Assembly: GCA_963803735.1 (NCBI GenBank)
Contig: CAWDNV010000011.1
Coordinates: 310,001 to 374,000 of the forward strand
Direction: 5' to 3'
Source of the DNA: Palsa-189 sp963803735
GTDB lineage: Bacteria; Acidobacteriota; Terriglobia; Acidiferrales; UBA7541
Length of the DNA: 64,000 nt
Part shown: positions 35,429 to 53,735 of the stretch, one piece after another
Layout of the letters: each line of letters begins with the position of its first letter
Position numbering within the stretch: position 1 is the first letter of the stretch
The notes under the pieces: model-generated
Told to the model about the DNA's origin: nothing
The model's input: the letters and a program-made list of their open reading frames with translations, nothing else
Databases searched by the model: none
Translations under genes and position numbers: made by a program

Positions 35429-36481
35429 ATGAGTAATCCCAACCTGCCTATGAACCTGCCAGCAATACAAAAATGCGGAAAATATGTCAGGGTTTGGAGT
35501 CTTTGGCAAACACCCTGCATTGGGGTGATGGCGTTTCTCGCCATTATTTCTGGCGCGCAGAGATTACGTGCATCGAGCTTCGGTCCCCAGGAACAAGGAT
35601 CCCAGGCAGCCGATGAACGCGATGCCCAGCAGAAGGCGATCGCCGTTCCGCTGCCCAAAGGCAAAAAGTTGTTTCTTACAGACGGCACTTTCCAAATTGT
35701 CCGGGAATATCAGCGTCAAGGCGACCGGGTACGGTATTACAGCGTGGAACGGTCGTCATGGGAGGAAATCCCGGCGACGCTAGTGGACTGGGCGGCCACT
35801 CAAAAAGCCGACGCCGAGCTGGATGCACAGCAGAAGGAATTGGCCAAGCAAATCGCGGAAAGCGAAAAGGCTGCACGGTTTGCCGGTCTGGACGTGGACA
35901 CAAGCTTCGAAGTGCGTCCGAGCGTTTTTCTTCCCGATGACGTCGGATTCTACGTTCTGGACGGAAACAAGATCGCGCCTATGCAGCAAGAAAAAGCTGA
36001 GACTCATACCGAAAAGGGACGCGCAGTCGCAAAAATCGTGACCGGCATGCCCCTGATTTCCGGCAAACAAGACGTGGAGATCCCGGGGAAGCAGGCAGGG
36101 CTAAGAATTCATACGGGCGACGCGGAGTTCTATTTCCGGACTGCGGACAAACGCGAGCCACACCTTACGCTTTTGCGTGCGACGGTGAAGGGCGAGAAGA
36201 GAGCGGTGGAGGTCATCACCACGAATATTGTCGGGCAGCAATCATTCAAGCATCAGGAAGTTTCGCTGCTGCAGTGGGACGCAGCGCGAGGCCTTTACCG
36301 TTACACCGTCGATCACCCTCTCGAATCCGGCGAGTACGCCATCATCGAGACGACGCAGGCGGAGGGACAGAGTATGTTTCTGTGGACCTTTGGCGTCGAC
36401 GCGCCAGGGGACGTGCAGCCTGCGAGCGAGAAGCCTTCGGCGAAAGATAAGGCGGCAAAGAAACAATCGCGAGCTAATTAA
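35429..36481 (+). CDS. Membrane-anchored or exported protein of unknown function
   Basis: A 350-residue protein. One hydrophobic segment (IGVMAFLAIISGAQRL, about 30-45) is followed by a Gln-rich linker, then KKLFLTDGTFQIVREYQRQGDRVRYYSVERSSWEEIPATLVDW, a compact beta module, a helix, and a larger domain ending in a Lys/Ala-rich tail. The module resembles exported acidobacterial hypothetical proteins, but I can name no family. Start 35429 is the longest; ATGs at 35450 and 35528 would also leave the hydrophobic segment or most of it. No good ribosome site marks any. Its end overlaps the end of the histidine kinase by 8 bp. Confidence 0.62.
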   Translation: MSNPNLPMNLPAIQKCGKYVRVWSLWQTPCIGVMAFLAIISGAQRLRASSFGPQEQGSQAADERDAQQKAIAVPLPKGKKLFLTDGTFQIVREYQRQGDRVRYYSVERSSWEEIPATLVDWAATQKADAELDAQQKELAKQIAESEKAARFAGLDVDTSFEVRPSVFLPDDVGFYVLDGNKIAPMQQEKAETHTEKGRAVAKIVTGMPLISGKQDVEIPGKQAGLRIHTGDAEFYFRTADKREPHLTLLRATVKGEKRAVEVITTNIVGQQSFKHQEVSLLQWDAARGLYRYTVDHPLESGEYAIIETTQAEGQSMFLWTFGVDAPGDVQPASEKPSAKDKAAKKQSRAN

Positions 36482-39134
36482 CAGAAGAAAATTGTGCGGC
36501 GCCCGAGGGAGACTTACCGAGGGCATTGGTCAGGATGGCAATTAAATCGGAGATACGGAAAGGTTTCTGAATGGTTTGTGCGCCGGCCTGAACCAATTGT
36601 TCGGTTACCGCGGCGGCTGCCAATTCTCCGCTCATGAAGAGGAAGAAAGGCTTGCGCTCGCTACTGTGCGTGGAGTTTGTAACCGCAGCATAAAGTCCCA
36701 GACCGGAACCTTCCGCACCGGCGCCGGCACGCAAGTTCAAATCGCAGAGCACCGCATGGAAGGAACGGCGTCCCATCAGCGATAAGGCTTCCTCGACGCT
36801 TGCAGCCGTCTCGACATTGAAGCCGCGCGCGCCGAGGCCTTCGCGAATCATTTCACGGATACTTTCTTCATCGTCCACCACGAGAATCGAATAGCCTGCA
36901 GCTCCTTCCCTTGGAATTTCTTTCGAAGTCGAGTCTGCCGCTCCTTCCCTCGGTTCGGCCAAAAATAAAGCCGTACCCCGCGCGATCGGCAGCCACGTCG
37001 TGAATAAGGAGCCGCCTTGCGGGAGCGGCTGCCCTTCAATCTCGCCGTTATGTTCGCGAAGAATCGCAAGGCAAATGCTCAGGCCCAAACCGGTACCGCG
37101 ACCGGGGCGCTTTGTGGTGAAGAAGGGATCAAAAATCTTTGGCAGAATCTCAGTTCGAATACCCGCGCCATCATCCTGAAAAGTGATCACAACACGATCG
37201 GCAGCGCGGCTGACCCGGATGCGAAGGGTGCCATGATCACGAGCCTCTCGAATGGCCTGCTCGGCATTGGCGATCAAGTTGAGGAACACCTGGGTGAGTT
37301 GGCTGGCATCGCCGAGGACGAGAGGAATATCGGCCTGAGCGGCAAAATCGACGGTAATGCGATTCGAGCGCAAAGAATGTTCGTGAAGCTGCAGGCTGCG
37401 CTGAATCAGTTCGCTTAAATTGAGGCAAATCTTGCGCGGCTGGGGCGGGCGAGAAAAAGTCAGGAGGCTTTGCACGATCTGAGCGGCGCGCCGCGCCTGT
37501 CGATGGGCAATTTCGAGTTGCCGGCGCGCGGAATCATCTTCCGTTGTATCGCGCAGAAGTTCTGTCACGCCCAGCACCGCGGTGAGCGGATTATTCAGCT
37601 CATGGGCGACGCCGGCAATCATCTGGCCCATAGCCGCAAGCCTTTCGTTCTGAATCAACTGCTGCTCCATGCGCTTGGAGTCGGTCGTATCGCGTGCCGC
37701 CGCGATAACGCCGGCAATGCGGCCGGAAGCATCCATAAGCGGGCTCGCGGTAGCCCGGAACAGGCGGGTTTCACCATCGTTCCGGCGGATGAGAAATTCG
37801 GTACTGCCGTTGGAGCATTGTCCGGAAATAATGCTATCCAAGAATGCCTGGACATCGATGCGACTGTGCGGTTCGATACGCTCGCTGAAAAGAGACCCAA
37901 TCAACTGTTCCGGTAAGAAGCCCAACAATTCTGTCGAGCGCGGGCTGACGAAAGTGTAGTGGCCCTCGCGATCGAGCGCGATGACCAGATCGGGAAAGCT
38001 TTCCACGAGCCGGCGCGCAAATTCCTGCTCCCGCTGCAACCGGCTTTCCATTTGGCGCCGCTCGGTAATATCCACGAGCGTTCCCTGACGGCGCCGGACA
38101 CGCCCGGCGGTATCCCGAATCTGAGCCGAAGCGTGAAGCGCGGCAAGGCCCGAGCCATCGCTGCGGCGCAGCACGGCTTCGTGGCTATTCACGATATCCG
38201 ACTGCGCCAACTGGCGGCGTTCTATCTCCCAATCCTCGGCCTGAAGAAACAATTCCGAGAGAGGGCGCCCAAGCAACTCCGCACGATTTTCATAGCCAAG
38301 CATGCGCACGAAGGCAGGATTGACATCTTCCAATTTGCCATCGCTGTCGGCGAGGTAGACTCCCTCTTGCAGTGTCTCGAACAAATCCTTGAATCGCGCT
38401 TCACTCTCGCGTTCGGTGGTGATATCCCGCGCGAGAATGCACACACCTTGTTGAGCACCCTCGCGGATGAGCGCGTGGGTTGTGCATTGGAAGTATCTCG
38501 CGCTTGTTTCATTCTTCACACGGATGCGCAGCACACCGGATCGCTGGCGCCGTTCGAGCAGCGAGATCAATTCGCGTTGGAGTGACGCCTCACCTGAATT
38601 TTCAGCTAACTCCACGAATTCATCGAGCCGGTGCCCCACCACTTCAGAAAATGGGCGGCCAAGCAGTTCTGCGAAGCTGCGATTGGCGGCAAGGATTTGT
38701 CCTTCAAGCGATAGCGACAGCAAAAAATCGTCAAAGGTATCGATAAGATCGCGATATCCGCGCTGCGAGCGCTGCACGATTTCGAAGAGTTTTTCTACTT
38801 GTCCCGCCGCCGGTGATTGGGCCTGATGCGAGAGGTTGTGAACCAATCCGCGCACTTGGGCCATTTCGCGCCATCGCGAAATGGCGTAGGCGCCAAAAAG
38901 ACTGACCAGCAAAACCAAGCCGAATGGAAGGGCGTCCAGTTTCCAAGGGAGCAGATGGATGGGTTGCCAGGAGACCAGAGCTAATCCAACGGCGAGAGAA
39001 ATGAGCAGAATTACCGCAAGCAGCCAGAGGCGGCCTTCGCGGGACGCTAATCGATCCGATGGGACGGCAGGCGAGTGTGTGGAGAGACTGGCATCCACGT
39101 CAGAGGCAGAACGTTGGGTGGTCGTAATAGCCAT
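36474..39134 (-). CDS. Hybrid sensor histidine kinase with three PAS domains
   Basis: An 886-residue membrane sensor. Two hydrophobic helices (about 36-57 and 69-86) are followed by three PAS modules (about 125-240, 245-360, 375-490; each ends in RDIT, VDIT or RDTT). Next is HisKA with GVAHELNNPLTAV (His511), HATPase_c with the N box NLIANAEQAI and the G boxes DDGAGI and RGTGLGLSI, and a receiver domain with ILVVDDEESIRE and Asp798 in LCDLNLR. It autophosphorylates and passes phosphate to its own Asp; an output partner is not encoded nearby. The ATG at 39134 starts MAITTTQR; an in-frame TTG at 39170 is less likely. It is convergent with the 35429 gene. Confidence 0.92.
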   Translation of the reverse strand: MAITTTQRSASDVDASLSTHSPAVPSDRLASREGRLWLLAVILLISLAVGLALVSWQPIHLLPWKLDALPFGLVLLVSLFGAYAISRWREMAQVRGLVHNLSHQAQSPAAGQVEKLFEIVQRSQRGYRDLIDTFDDFLLSLSLEGQILAANRSFAELLGRPFSEVVGHRLDEFVELAENSGEASLQRELISLLERRQRSGVLRIRVKNETSARYFQCTTHALIREGAQQGVCILARDITTERESEARFKDLFETLQEGVYLADSDGKLEDVNPAFVRMLGYENRAELLGRPLSELFLQAEDWEIERRQLAQSDIVNSHEAVLRRSDGSGLAALHASAQIRDTAGRVRRRQGTLVDITERRQMESRLQREQEFARRLVESFPDLVIALDREGHYTFVSPRSTELLGFLPEQLIGSLFSERIEPHSRIDVQAFLDSIISGQCSNGSTEFLIRRNDGETRLFRATASPLMDASGRIAGVIAAARDTTDSKRMEQQLIQNERLAAMGQMIAGVAHELNNPLTAVLGVTELLRDTTEDDSARRQLEIAHRQARRAAQIVQSLLTFSRPPQPRKICLNLSELIQRSLQLHEHSLRSNRITVDFAAQADIPLVLGDASQLTQVFLNLIANAEQAIREARDHGTLRIRVSRAADRVVITFQDDGAGIRTEILPKIFDPFFTTKRPGRGTGLGLSICLAILREHNGEIEGQPLPQGGSLFTTWLPIARGTALFLAEPREGAADSTSKEIPREGAAGYSILVVDDEESIREMIREGLGARGFNVETAASVEEALSLMGRRSFHAVLCDLNLRAGAGAEGSGLGLYAAVTNSTHSSERKPFFLFMSGELAAAAVTEQLVQAGAQTIQKPFRISDLIAILTNALGKSPSGAAQFSSVN

Positions 39135-39323
39135 GAAACTTGTAGTTCGATCTCTCCGGAAAAAGGACAAGGCAGCTGCGAGGTGACAGTCTATGTCCCG
39201 GCCAGAGACAGGCGCAACTGCTTCGACCCAACGAATTACCTATTAATTAAGTCGAAGCTGGACGCCAATTATCCGACCTGCTGTCACGCAGCGGGACTGG
39301 GGGATATTGGGACTGCAAACTGC

Positions 39324-39367
39324 AAAGCCCGACGCGCAGGTTCGAAGCTTCGTGCGCGCCGGGCTTC
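39324..39367 (-). terminator. Rho-independent-type terminator of the rpoBC operon
   Basis: On the minus strand GCCCGGCGCGCA pairs with TGCGCGTCGGGC (one G-T wobble) around a 14-base loop, 20 bases past the rpoC stop, followed by TTT and then TGCAG. The T-run is short. Confidence 0.6.
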
Positions 39368-39384
39368 TTTGATATCTGAAAGGC

Positions 39385-43581
<4,197 letters not shown>

Positions 43582-43660
43582 GGTTTTTCCTCCCTGCCAC
43601 GGCTTCCGCCGCAGCGCTCCCGGTTACCCGGGAGGTGGAACTGGTTAGATATCGTTTTTG

Positions 43661-48109
<4,449 letters not shown>

Positions 48110-48236
48110 TCTATTTCCTCACGATATCCAAAAGGGTCAGGCCGGGACGCGCGGCGCACACACTTCCGCCAGCGGTCCGGATTGGACGCAATTGAAGTTC
48201 AAATTCCAGACAATGCAGCTTCGTACGAATTCCTTT

Positions 48237-48254
48237 GCGCGCACGCTGGCGCGC
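48237..48254 (-). terminator. Candidate attenuator hairpin between rplL and rpoB
   Basis: GCGCGC-ACGCTG-GCGCGC, 20 bases past the rplL stop. It may lower read-through from ribosomal protein genes into rpoBC, as the rplL-rpoB attenuator does in E. coli. No U-run. Confidence 0.35.
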
Positions 48255-48274
48255 GGGGCCGGGCGATCGCGTTT

Positions 48275-48655
48275 TTATTTGACTTCTACTTTGGCGCCCG
48301 CATCCTCAAACTTCTTCTTGATGGCGGCGGCTTCGTCCTTGTTCACGCCTTCCTTGATCGGCTTAGGCGCACCATCGACGAGGTCCTTGGCTTCCTTCAA
48401 GCCCAGGCTAGTCACTTCGCGAACAGCCTTAATCACATTGATCTTGTTGGCTCCCACTTCGGTGAGCACAACCGAGAACTCCGTCTTCTCTTCGGCCGGC
48501 GCCGCTCCAGCCGCACCGCCACCGGCGACCATAACCGGGGCTGCGGCCGCGGCAGACACACCGAAAGCCTCTTCCATTTTTTTGACCAAGTCGGCGGCTT
48601 CGAGAAGCGTGAGCCCCTTGATCTCTTCCAGGATCGATTCCACTTTGCCAGCCAT
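48275..48655 (-). CDS. rplL: 50S ribosomal protein L7/L12
   Basis: A 126-residue stalk protein. The N-terminal dimer helix (KVESILEEIKGLTLLEAADLVKKMEEAFG) is followed by an Ala/Gly/Pro hinge and the C-terminal domain KTEFSVVLTEVGANKINVIKAVREVTSLGLKEAKDLVDGAPKPIKEGV, which recruits elongation factors. Length is normal. GGAGG precedes the ATG. It lies 18 bp downstream of rplJ; the two form the stalk. Confidence 0.98.
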   Translation of the reverse strand: MAGKVESILEEIKGLTLLEAADLVKKMEEAFGVSAAAAAPVMVAGGGAAGAAPAEEKTEFSVVLTEVGANKINVIKAVREVTSLGLKEAKDLVDGAPKPIKEGVNKDEAAAIKKKFEDAGAKVEVK

Positions 48656-48673
48656 TTTCTCGTTTCCTCCTCG

Positions 48674-49198
48674 CTAGTGTGCGAACTTTTCTGCTTTGAC
48701 CGCTTCTTGCATAACCACGGCCAGATTCCGGTTTAAGCCTGCGACTGCAGTGGCGCTGCGACGCGCAGGCGATTGCAGCATGAACATAATCTTGCCAATC
48801 AACTCTTCCTTCGAAGGCAGAAGAGCCAATTGCTGAATTTCCGCGATCGATAGGACGCGTCCCTCGACCACACCTGCCTTGAATTTAAATGCGGGAACGT
48901 CTTTGGCAACTTTCGTGAGCACCTTCGCCAGCGATACGGGGTCCATGCTATAGGCAATCGAGTTTGTACCAGTAAGGCCCTTCAGCATGCCCTCGGCTTT
49001 GGTTCCCGCCCCGGCCTGTTCGGCAAGGGTATTTTTCACAACGCGATAGTTTCCGCCCGCGCCCTCCACGGCGCGGCGAAGTTGCGTATCCTGGGCCACG
49101 GTGATGCCCTGAAACGTGGTGAGAATTACCGTGGACACCCTCGCCAAGTCGCTCTTCAGCTTTTCGACTTGTTCTTTTTTCTCGCTGCGCTTTTTCAT
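48674..49198 (-). CDS. rplJ: 50S ribosomal protein L10
   Basis: A 174-residue stalk base protein that binds 23S rRNA and L7/L12 dimers. It shows KKEQVEKLKSDLARVSTVILTTFQGITVAQDTQLRRAVEGAGGNYRVVKNTLAEQA and TNSIAYSMDPVSLAKVL. GGGAG lies before the ATG. Only 14 bp separate it from rplA, so the usual long L10 leader found in some bacteria is missing here. Confidence 0.97.
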   Translation of the reverse strand: MKKRSEKKEQVEKLKSDLARVSTVILTTFQGITVAQDTQLRRAVEGAGGNYRVVKNTLAEQAGAGTKAEGMLKGLTGTNSIAYSMDPVSLAKVLTKVAKDVPAFKFKAGVVEGRVLSIAEIQQLALLPSKEELIGKIMFMLQSPARRSATAVAGLNRNLAVVMQEAVKAEKFAH

Positions 49199-49212
49199 CT
49201 AGATCTCCCGCA

Positions 49213-49926
49213 TTAGGCGGCGGTGGCCATGGCCGTTTCCGCTTCCGCCAAGTCGATGGTGATCCCCGGCCCCATCGTGGAGGTCAAAGTAATTTTCTTG
49301 ACGTAACGTCCCTTTGAAGCCGCAGGCTTAGCCTTGACCACGGCACCCAGCAAAGCTTGAGCATTTTCAGCGAGCTTTGGCCCATCGAAGCTCATCTTGC
49401 CGATGGGCGAATGAATGATGCCCGTCTTGTCTACACGAAACTCGACTTTACCGGCTTTGATCTCTTTCACTGCATTCGCAACCTCGAAAGTGACGGTGCC
49501 CGTCTTCGGGTTGGGCATCAGCCCCCGAGGGCCCAGAACTTTTCCCAGCCGCCCAGCGGATCTCATCATGTCCGGCGTGGCGATGACGGCTTCGAAATCG
49601 GTCCAGCCTTCTTGAATTTTCTGCACCATGTCCTCGCCACCGACGAAATCCGCGCCCGCTTCCTGCGCTTCGCGGACTTTCTCGCCGCTGGCGATCACAA
49701 GAACTCGCTTGGATTTTCCGAGCCCGTGCGGCAATACAACCGTGCCGCGCACCATCTGATCGGAGTGCTTTGGATCCACGCCGAGATTGATGACGAGTTC
49801 GACAGTTTCGTCAAATTTTGCGAAATGCGCGTTTTTGAGCGAGTCGGCAGCCTCGCTCAACTTATAAGGACGCTGTTCGATCTTCTTCCGCGCGTTGACG
49901 ATATTTTTTCCGGCTTTTCGCGGCAT
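49213..49926 (-). CDS. rplA: 50S ribosomal protein L1
   Basis: A 237-residue L1 stalk protein. KFDETVELVINLGVDPKHSDQMVRGTVVLPHGLGKSKRVLVIA, the fold's central AGADFVGGEDMVQKIQEGW, and GPRGLMPNPKTGTVT are diagnostic. It helps tRNA leave the E site and can repress its own operon in many bacteria. GAGGAG lies before the ATG. Nine bases separate it from rplK. Confidence 0.98.
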   Translation of the reverse strand: MPRKAGKNIVNARKKIEQRPYKLSEAADSLKNAHFAKFDETVELVINLGVDPKHSDQMVRGTVVLPHGLGKSKRVLVIASGEKVREAQEAGADFVGGEDMVQKIQEGWTDFEAVIATPDMMRSAGRLGKVLGPRGLMPNPKTGTVTFEVANAVKEIKAGKVEFRVDKTGIIHSPIGKMSFDGPKLAENAQALLGAVVKAKPAASKGRYVKKITLTSTMGPGITIDLAEAETAMATAA

Positions 49927-49935
49927 TGTATCTCC

Positions 49936-50364
49936 TCAACCTTCTACTTCGAGTCCCATGTTGCGCGCCGTACCCATCACGGTGCGGACGGCGGATTCGA
50001 GATTTGAGGTGTTCAAGTCCACAAGCTTGGTGCGCGCAATGTCTTCCACTTGCTTACGCGTGACCTTGCCGACCTTGGTGCGATTCGGTTCGGCGGAGCC
50101 TTTGACGATCCCCGCGGCGCGCTTCAGCAATTCCGAGGCGGGCGGCGTCTTGAGGATAAAGGTGAAGCTGCGATCGTTGAAAATCGTAACCAGCACCGGG
50201 ATGATCATTCCCTCGGGCTCTTTATTGGTCTTGGCGTTGAACTGCTTGCAAAAATCCATGATGTTGACGCCCTGCGGCCCAAGCGCAGTGCCAACCGGCG
50301 GCGCGGGCGTAGCCTTGGCAGCCGGCAACTGCAGCTTAACCACGGCTTGAACTTTCTTGGCCAT
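49936..50364 (-). CDS. rplK: 50S ribosomal protein L11
   Basis: A 142-residue protein of the GTPase-associated centre. KLQLPAAKATPAPPVGTALGPQGVNIMDFCKQFNAKT is the classic N-terminal block; the C-terminal RNA-binding part has FILKTPPASELLKRAAG. GTAAGGA precedes the ATG. It lies between nusG and rplA. Confidence 0.98.
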   Translation of the reverse strand: MAKKVQAVVKLQLPAAKATPAPPVGTALGPQGVNIMDFCKQFNAKTNKEPEGMIIPVLVTIFNDRSFTFILKTPPASELLKRAAGIVKGSAEPNRTKVGKVTRKQVEDIARTKLVDLNTSNLESAVRTVMGTARNMGLEVEG

Positions 50365-50392
50365 TTTCTGTCCTTACCTTTTAGCGCTACTG

Positions 50393-50932
50393 CTAGCTGA
50401 TCTTTTCCACTTGGGCGAAGTCCAGTTCGACTGGAGTCGAACGCCCAAAAATCGTGACGGAAACCTTGAGCGTGCTGCGGTCGGCGTTGACCTCTTCGAT
50501 TTGCCCGGTGAAGTTGGCAAACGGGCCATCGACGATGCGCACTTGCTCGTTGCGTTCGAAAACCAACTTCGGCTTGGGCTTTTCCGCCGATGTGGTGACG
50601 CGATGGAGGATATTCTCAACCTCCTGCTCGCTGAGGGGCGAAGGCGTCTGCCCCGAACCGACAAACCCGGTGACGCGCGGCGTAGAGCGCACCACGTGCC
50701 AGGTGTCGTCGTCCATCTCCATTTCCACCAGCACATAACCGGGATAAAACATTCGCGGTGAAACGATCTTCTTGCCACCGCGGACTTCCATGACGTCCTC
50801 AGTGGGGATCATCACGCGTCCGATGCGCTCACCCAAACCGAATGCGGCCACACGTCCTTCCAGGCTCTCCTTCACCTTTTTCTCAAAGCCCGAATAGGTA
50901 TGGATGATGTACCACTGCTTAGCCATCGACAC
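50393..50932 (-). CDS. nusG: Transcription termination/antitermination factor NusG
   Basis: A 179-residue factor linking RNA polymerase to Rho or the ribosome. The NGN domain shows AKQWYIIHTYSGFEKKVKESLEGR, KIVSPRMFYPGYVLVEMEMDDDTWHVVRSTPRVTGFVG, and the KOW motif is VRIVDGPFANFTGQIEEVNADRSTLKVSVTIFGRSTPVELDFAQVEKI. GTG at 50932 has GAGG seven bases upstream and gives MSMAKQ; the ATG at 50926 (MAKQWY) is the other choice. secE ends 9 bases earlier. Confidence 0.96.
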   Translation of the reverse strand: MSMAKQWYIIHTYSGFEKKVKESLEGRVAAFGLGERIGRVMIPTEDVMEVRGGKKIVSPRMFYPGYVLVEMEMDDDTWHVVRSTPRVTGFVGSGQTPSPLSEQEVENILHRVTTSAEKPKPKLVFERNEQVRIVDGPFANFTGQIEEVNADRSTLKVSVTIFGRSTPVELDFAQVEKIS

Positions 50933-50941
50933 GCTTTCGCC

Positions 50942-51226
50942 TCAGTGCTTGAAAATAGTGAACAAGCGATTGAGCAGCCAGCCCACTGTGCTATCTACGC
51001 CGAAAAAGAAGACGCCAAAAAAGGCCACCGCGACGATCACCACAAAAGTGGTGACGATCACTTCGTGGCGCGTGGGCCACGTGACCTGACGGAGCTCCAC
51101 CCGCACCTCGTGCAGGAACTCGCCCCAGCGCTTTGGATGTTCTTTAATCCGTTCCCAAAGCGCCCCCGTGCGTGATTCGGGAGCATCACCTGACATTGCT
51201 TTCAATCGTTCCGCGTGTAACGCCAT
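50942..51226 (-). CDS. secE: Preprotein translocase subunit SecE
   Basis: A 94-residue protein with one membrane helix near the C-terminus (VIVTTFVVIVAVAFFGVFFFG, about 56-76) preceded by the amphipathic EFLHEVRVELRQVTWPTRHE, the SecE hallmark. It stabilises SecY in the translocon. Start at 51226; an internal ATG at 51196 would still include the motif. It follows tRNA-Trp by 30 bp on the same strand. Confidence 0.94.
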   Translation of the reverse strand: MALHAERLKAMSGDAPESRTGALWERIKEHPKRWGEFLHEVRVELRQVTWPTRHEVIVTTFVVIVAVAFFGVFFFGVDSTVGWLLNRLFTIFKH

Positions 51227-51255
51227 CGTTCAATTCCCCAACTTCTCGTTCAGTC

Positions 51256-51330
51256 TGGCAGGGGAGGAGGGATTCGAACCCCCACATCCGGTTTTGGAGA
51301 CCGGCGGTCTACCGTTGAACCTACTCCCCT
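51256..51330 (-). tRNA. tRNA-Trp (CCA anticodon)
   Basis: Cloverleaf by eye: acceptor AGGGGAG/CTCCCCT, anticodon stem CCGGT/ACCGG with loop CTCCAAA, T-arm GGGGGTTCGAATCCC, discriminator G and encoded CCA. Its place just before secE is a widely conserved linkage. Confidence 0.95.
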
Positions 51331-51372
51331 TTACCCTGAGCAGCCGCAGGCGGATGCGAAGGGTTTACCCTG

Positions 51373-51786
51373 CTAACTCATTCCCGCTTCACGTCGACCC
51401 TTCGAGTCGCTTGCGCGCCTCTCAGGGCAAGCCGGCGGTCTACTGTTCCAACCCTGAGCAGCCCATGTCACTGGCTGTAAAGCGTTAACTCTGACAATTC
51501 CTTCCCGCGTATGTGCTCCGGTTTCGCTGCCAGGCCGCAAAGTGGCGACCAACCTAAGTTTTTTCTCTCTGCTCCAACTCTTGATCTCTTTCTCTCTTTT
51601 TCTCGCGGCCTTCGAATCGCGGAAACCTTCGCTCCAGACTAATTCAACTGGTCTGCGCCTTGCCGTAAACTCCGCACCGGCACCGGAATTGTGTCTCCTC
51701 ATTCGCTCTTCTATATTCTGCGCGATTCCCACGTACAACGAGTCGTCGTGGCATCGTGCGATGTAGCAAAACCAAGGCTGCGCCAT
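51373..51786 (-). CDS. GIY-YIG domain nuclease-like protein (YhbQ/UPF0213 type)
   Basis: A 137-residue protein. The first 80 residues form a compact GIY-YIG domain of the small UPF0213 kind: FCYIARCHDDSLYVGIAQNIEERMRRHNSG with the two Tyr of the active site and Arg in ERMRRH, GAEFTARRRPVELVWSE, then the Glu-bearing helix ARKREKEIKSWSREKKLRLV. The last 50 residues do not look like the family and read through a degenerate copy of the tRNA-Trp region (51431-51463), so the original stop may have been lost. ATG 51786 has GGAG nine bases upstream. It lies 15 bp after rpmG and 42 bp before the 5' end of tRNA-Trp, inside an otherwise conserved operon. Confidence 0.85.
   Translation of the reverse strand: MAQPWFCYIARCHDDSLYVGIAQNIEERMRRHNSGAGAEFTARRRPVELVWSEGFRDSKAARKREKEIKSWSREKKLRLVATLRPGSETGAHTREGIVRVNALQPVTWAAQGWNSRPPACPERRASDSKGRREAGMS
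51431..51463 (-). repeat. Degenerate partial copy of the tRNA-Trp 5' region
   Basis: On the plus strand CCGGCGGTCTAC (51432-51443) and ACCCTGAGCAGCC (51451-51463) repeat 51301-51312 and 51333-51345, which are the D-arm/anticodon 5' half and the leader of tRNA-Trp. The 20 bases between them have shrunk to 7. Same orientation as the real tRNA. Confidence 0.65.
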
Positions 51787-51801
51787 TTAGCAGCACTCCG
51801 T

Positions 51802-51951
51802 TTATTTCACTTCACGGTGTGCGGTATGTTTTCTGCACGTATTGCAGAACTTTTTCGTTTCCATTCGATCGGTGTGCTTCTTCTTGTTCTTTGTTGTTGT
51901 GTAGTTCCGATTCTTGCAATCATTGCACTGCAGCGTGATGATTTCGCGCAT
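51802..51951 (-). CDS. rpmG: 50S ribosomal protein L33
   Basis: A 49-residue protein read directly from the minus strand: MREIITLQCNDCKNRNY, then a Lys-rich stretch, KFCNTCRKHTAHREVK. The two Cys pairs (CNDC and CNTC) make it a zinc-binding, C+ form of L33, in the large ribosomal subunit near the E site. GGGG lies 7 nt before the ATG. It lies 19 bp downstream of tuf, the place rpmG takes in many bacteria, and just before the inserted GIY-YIG gene. Confidence 0.96.
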   Translation of the reverse strand: MREIITLQCNDCKNRNYTTTKNKKKHTDRMETKKFCNTCRKHTAHREVK

Positions 51952-51970
51952 TCAGACGGCCCCTTTTTGA

Positions 51971-53158
<1,188 letters not shown>

Positions 53159-53184
53159 GCTTCTCCAAACCTCTTTCGACTGAC

Positions 53185-53259
53185 TGGAGCGGGGGACGGG
53201 ATTCGAACCCGCGACCATCGGCTTGGAAGGCCGAGACTCTTCCACTGAGTTACCCCCGC
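53185..53259 (-). tRNA. tRNA-Gly (TCC anticodon)
   Basis: Acceptor GCGGGGG/CCCCCGC, anticodon stem TCGGC/GCCGA with loop CTTCCAA, T-arm GCGGGTTCGAATCCCGT, encoded CCA. Immediately before tuf. Confidence 0.95.
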
Positions 53260-53276
53260 CGGCCTTCGACCAACTC

Positions 53277-53352
<76 letters not shown>

Positions 53353-53500
53353 CGAACCCGGTGCCCTGGATTTACTTCGACTCTCTCACTGCCTCTCGTT
53401 TTGAATTAACGCGGCGCTCGCGTTGTCACATTTCGCGTGCTTTGACACCAAGTTTGGATTCTCTGATCGGGCCGACTGCCTCAAGGTGCTGCGTGCGAAA

Positions 53501-53589
53501 TGGTGGACGGGGGAGGATTCGAACCTCCGTAGCCCGCAAGGAGCGGCAGATTTACAGTCTGCTGGTTTTAGCCACTCACCCACCCGTCC
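53501..53589 (-). tRNA. tRNA-Tyr (GTA anticodon)
   Basis: An 89-base class II tRNA with the long variable arm of bacterial tRNA-Tyr (CGCTCCTTGCGGGC region). Acceptor GGACGG/CCGTCC, anticodon stem GCAGA/TCTGC with loop CTGTAAA, encoded CCA. Confidence 0.94.
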
Positions 53590-53735
53590 GCACGGGAAGC
53601 CGCCATCGAGATCAAGCGCGCAGTCTCTGCCCGCGAAGAGACACCCGCTCATCCGTATTATTCACGCAGGAAACACTCTGTCTTTTTTGTTGTCGGAAAT
53701 CCGCCGCCCAACACCGCTACGATCCCAAAAAGATC

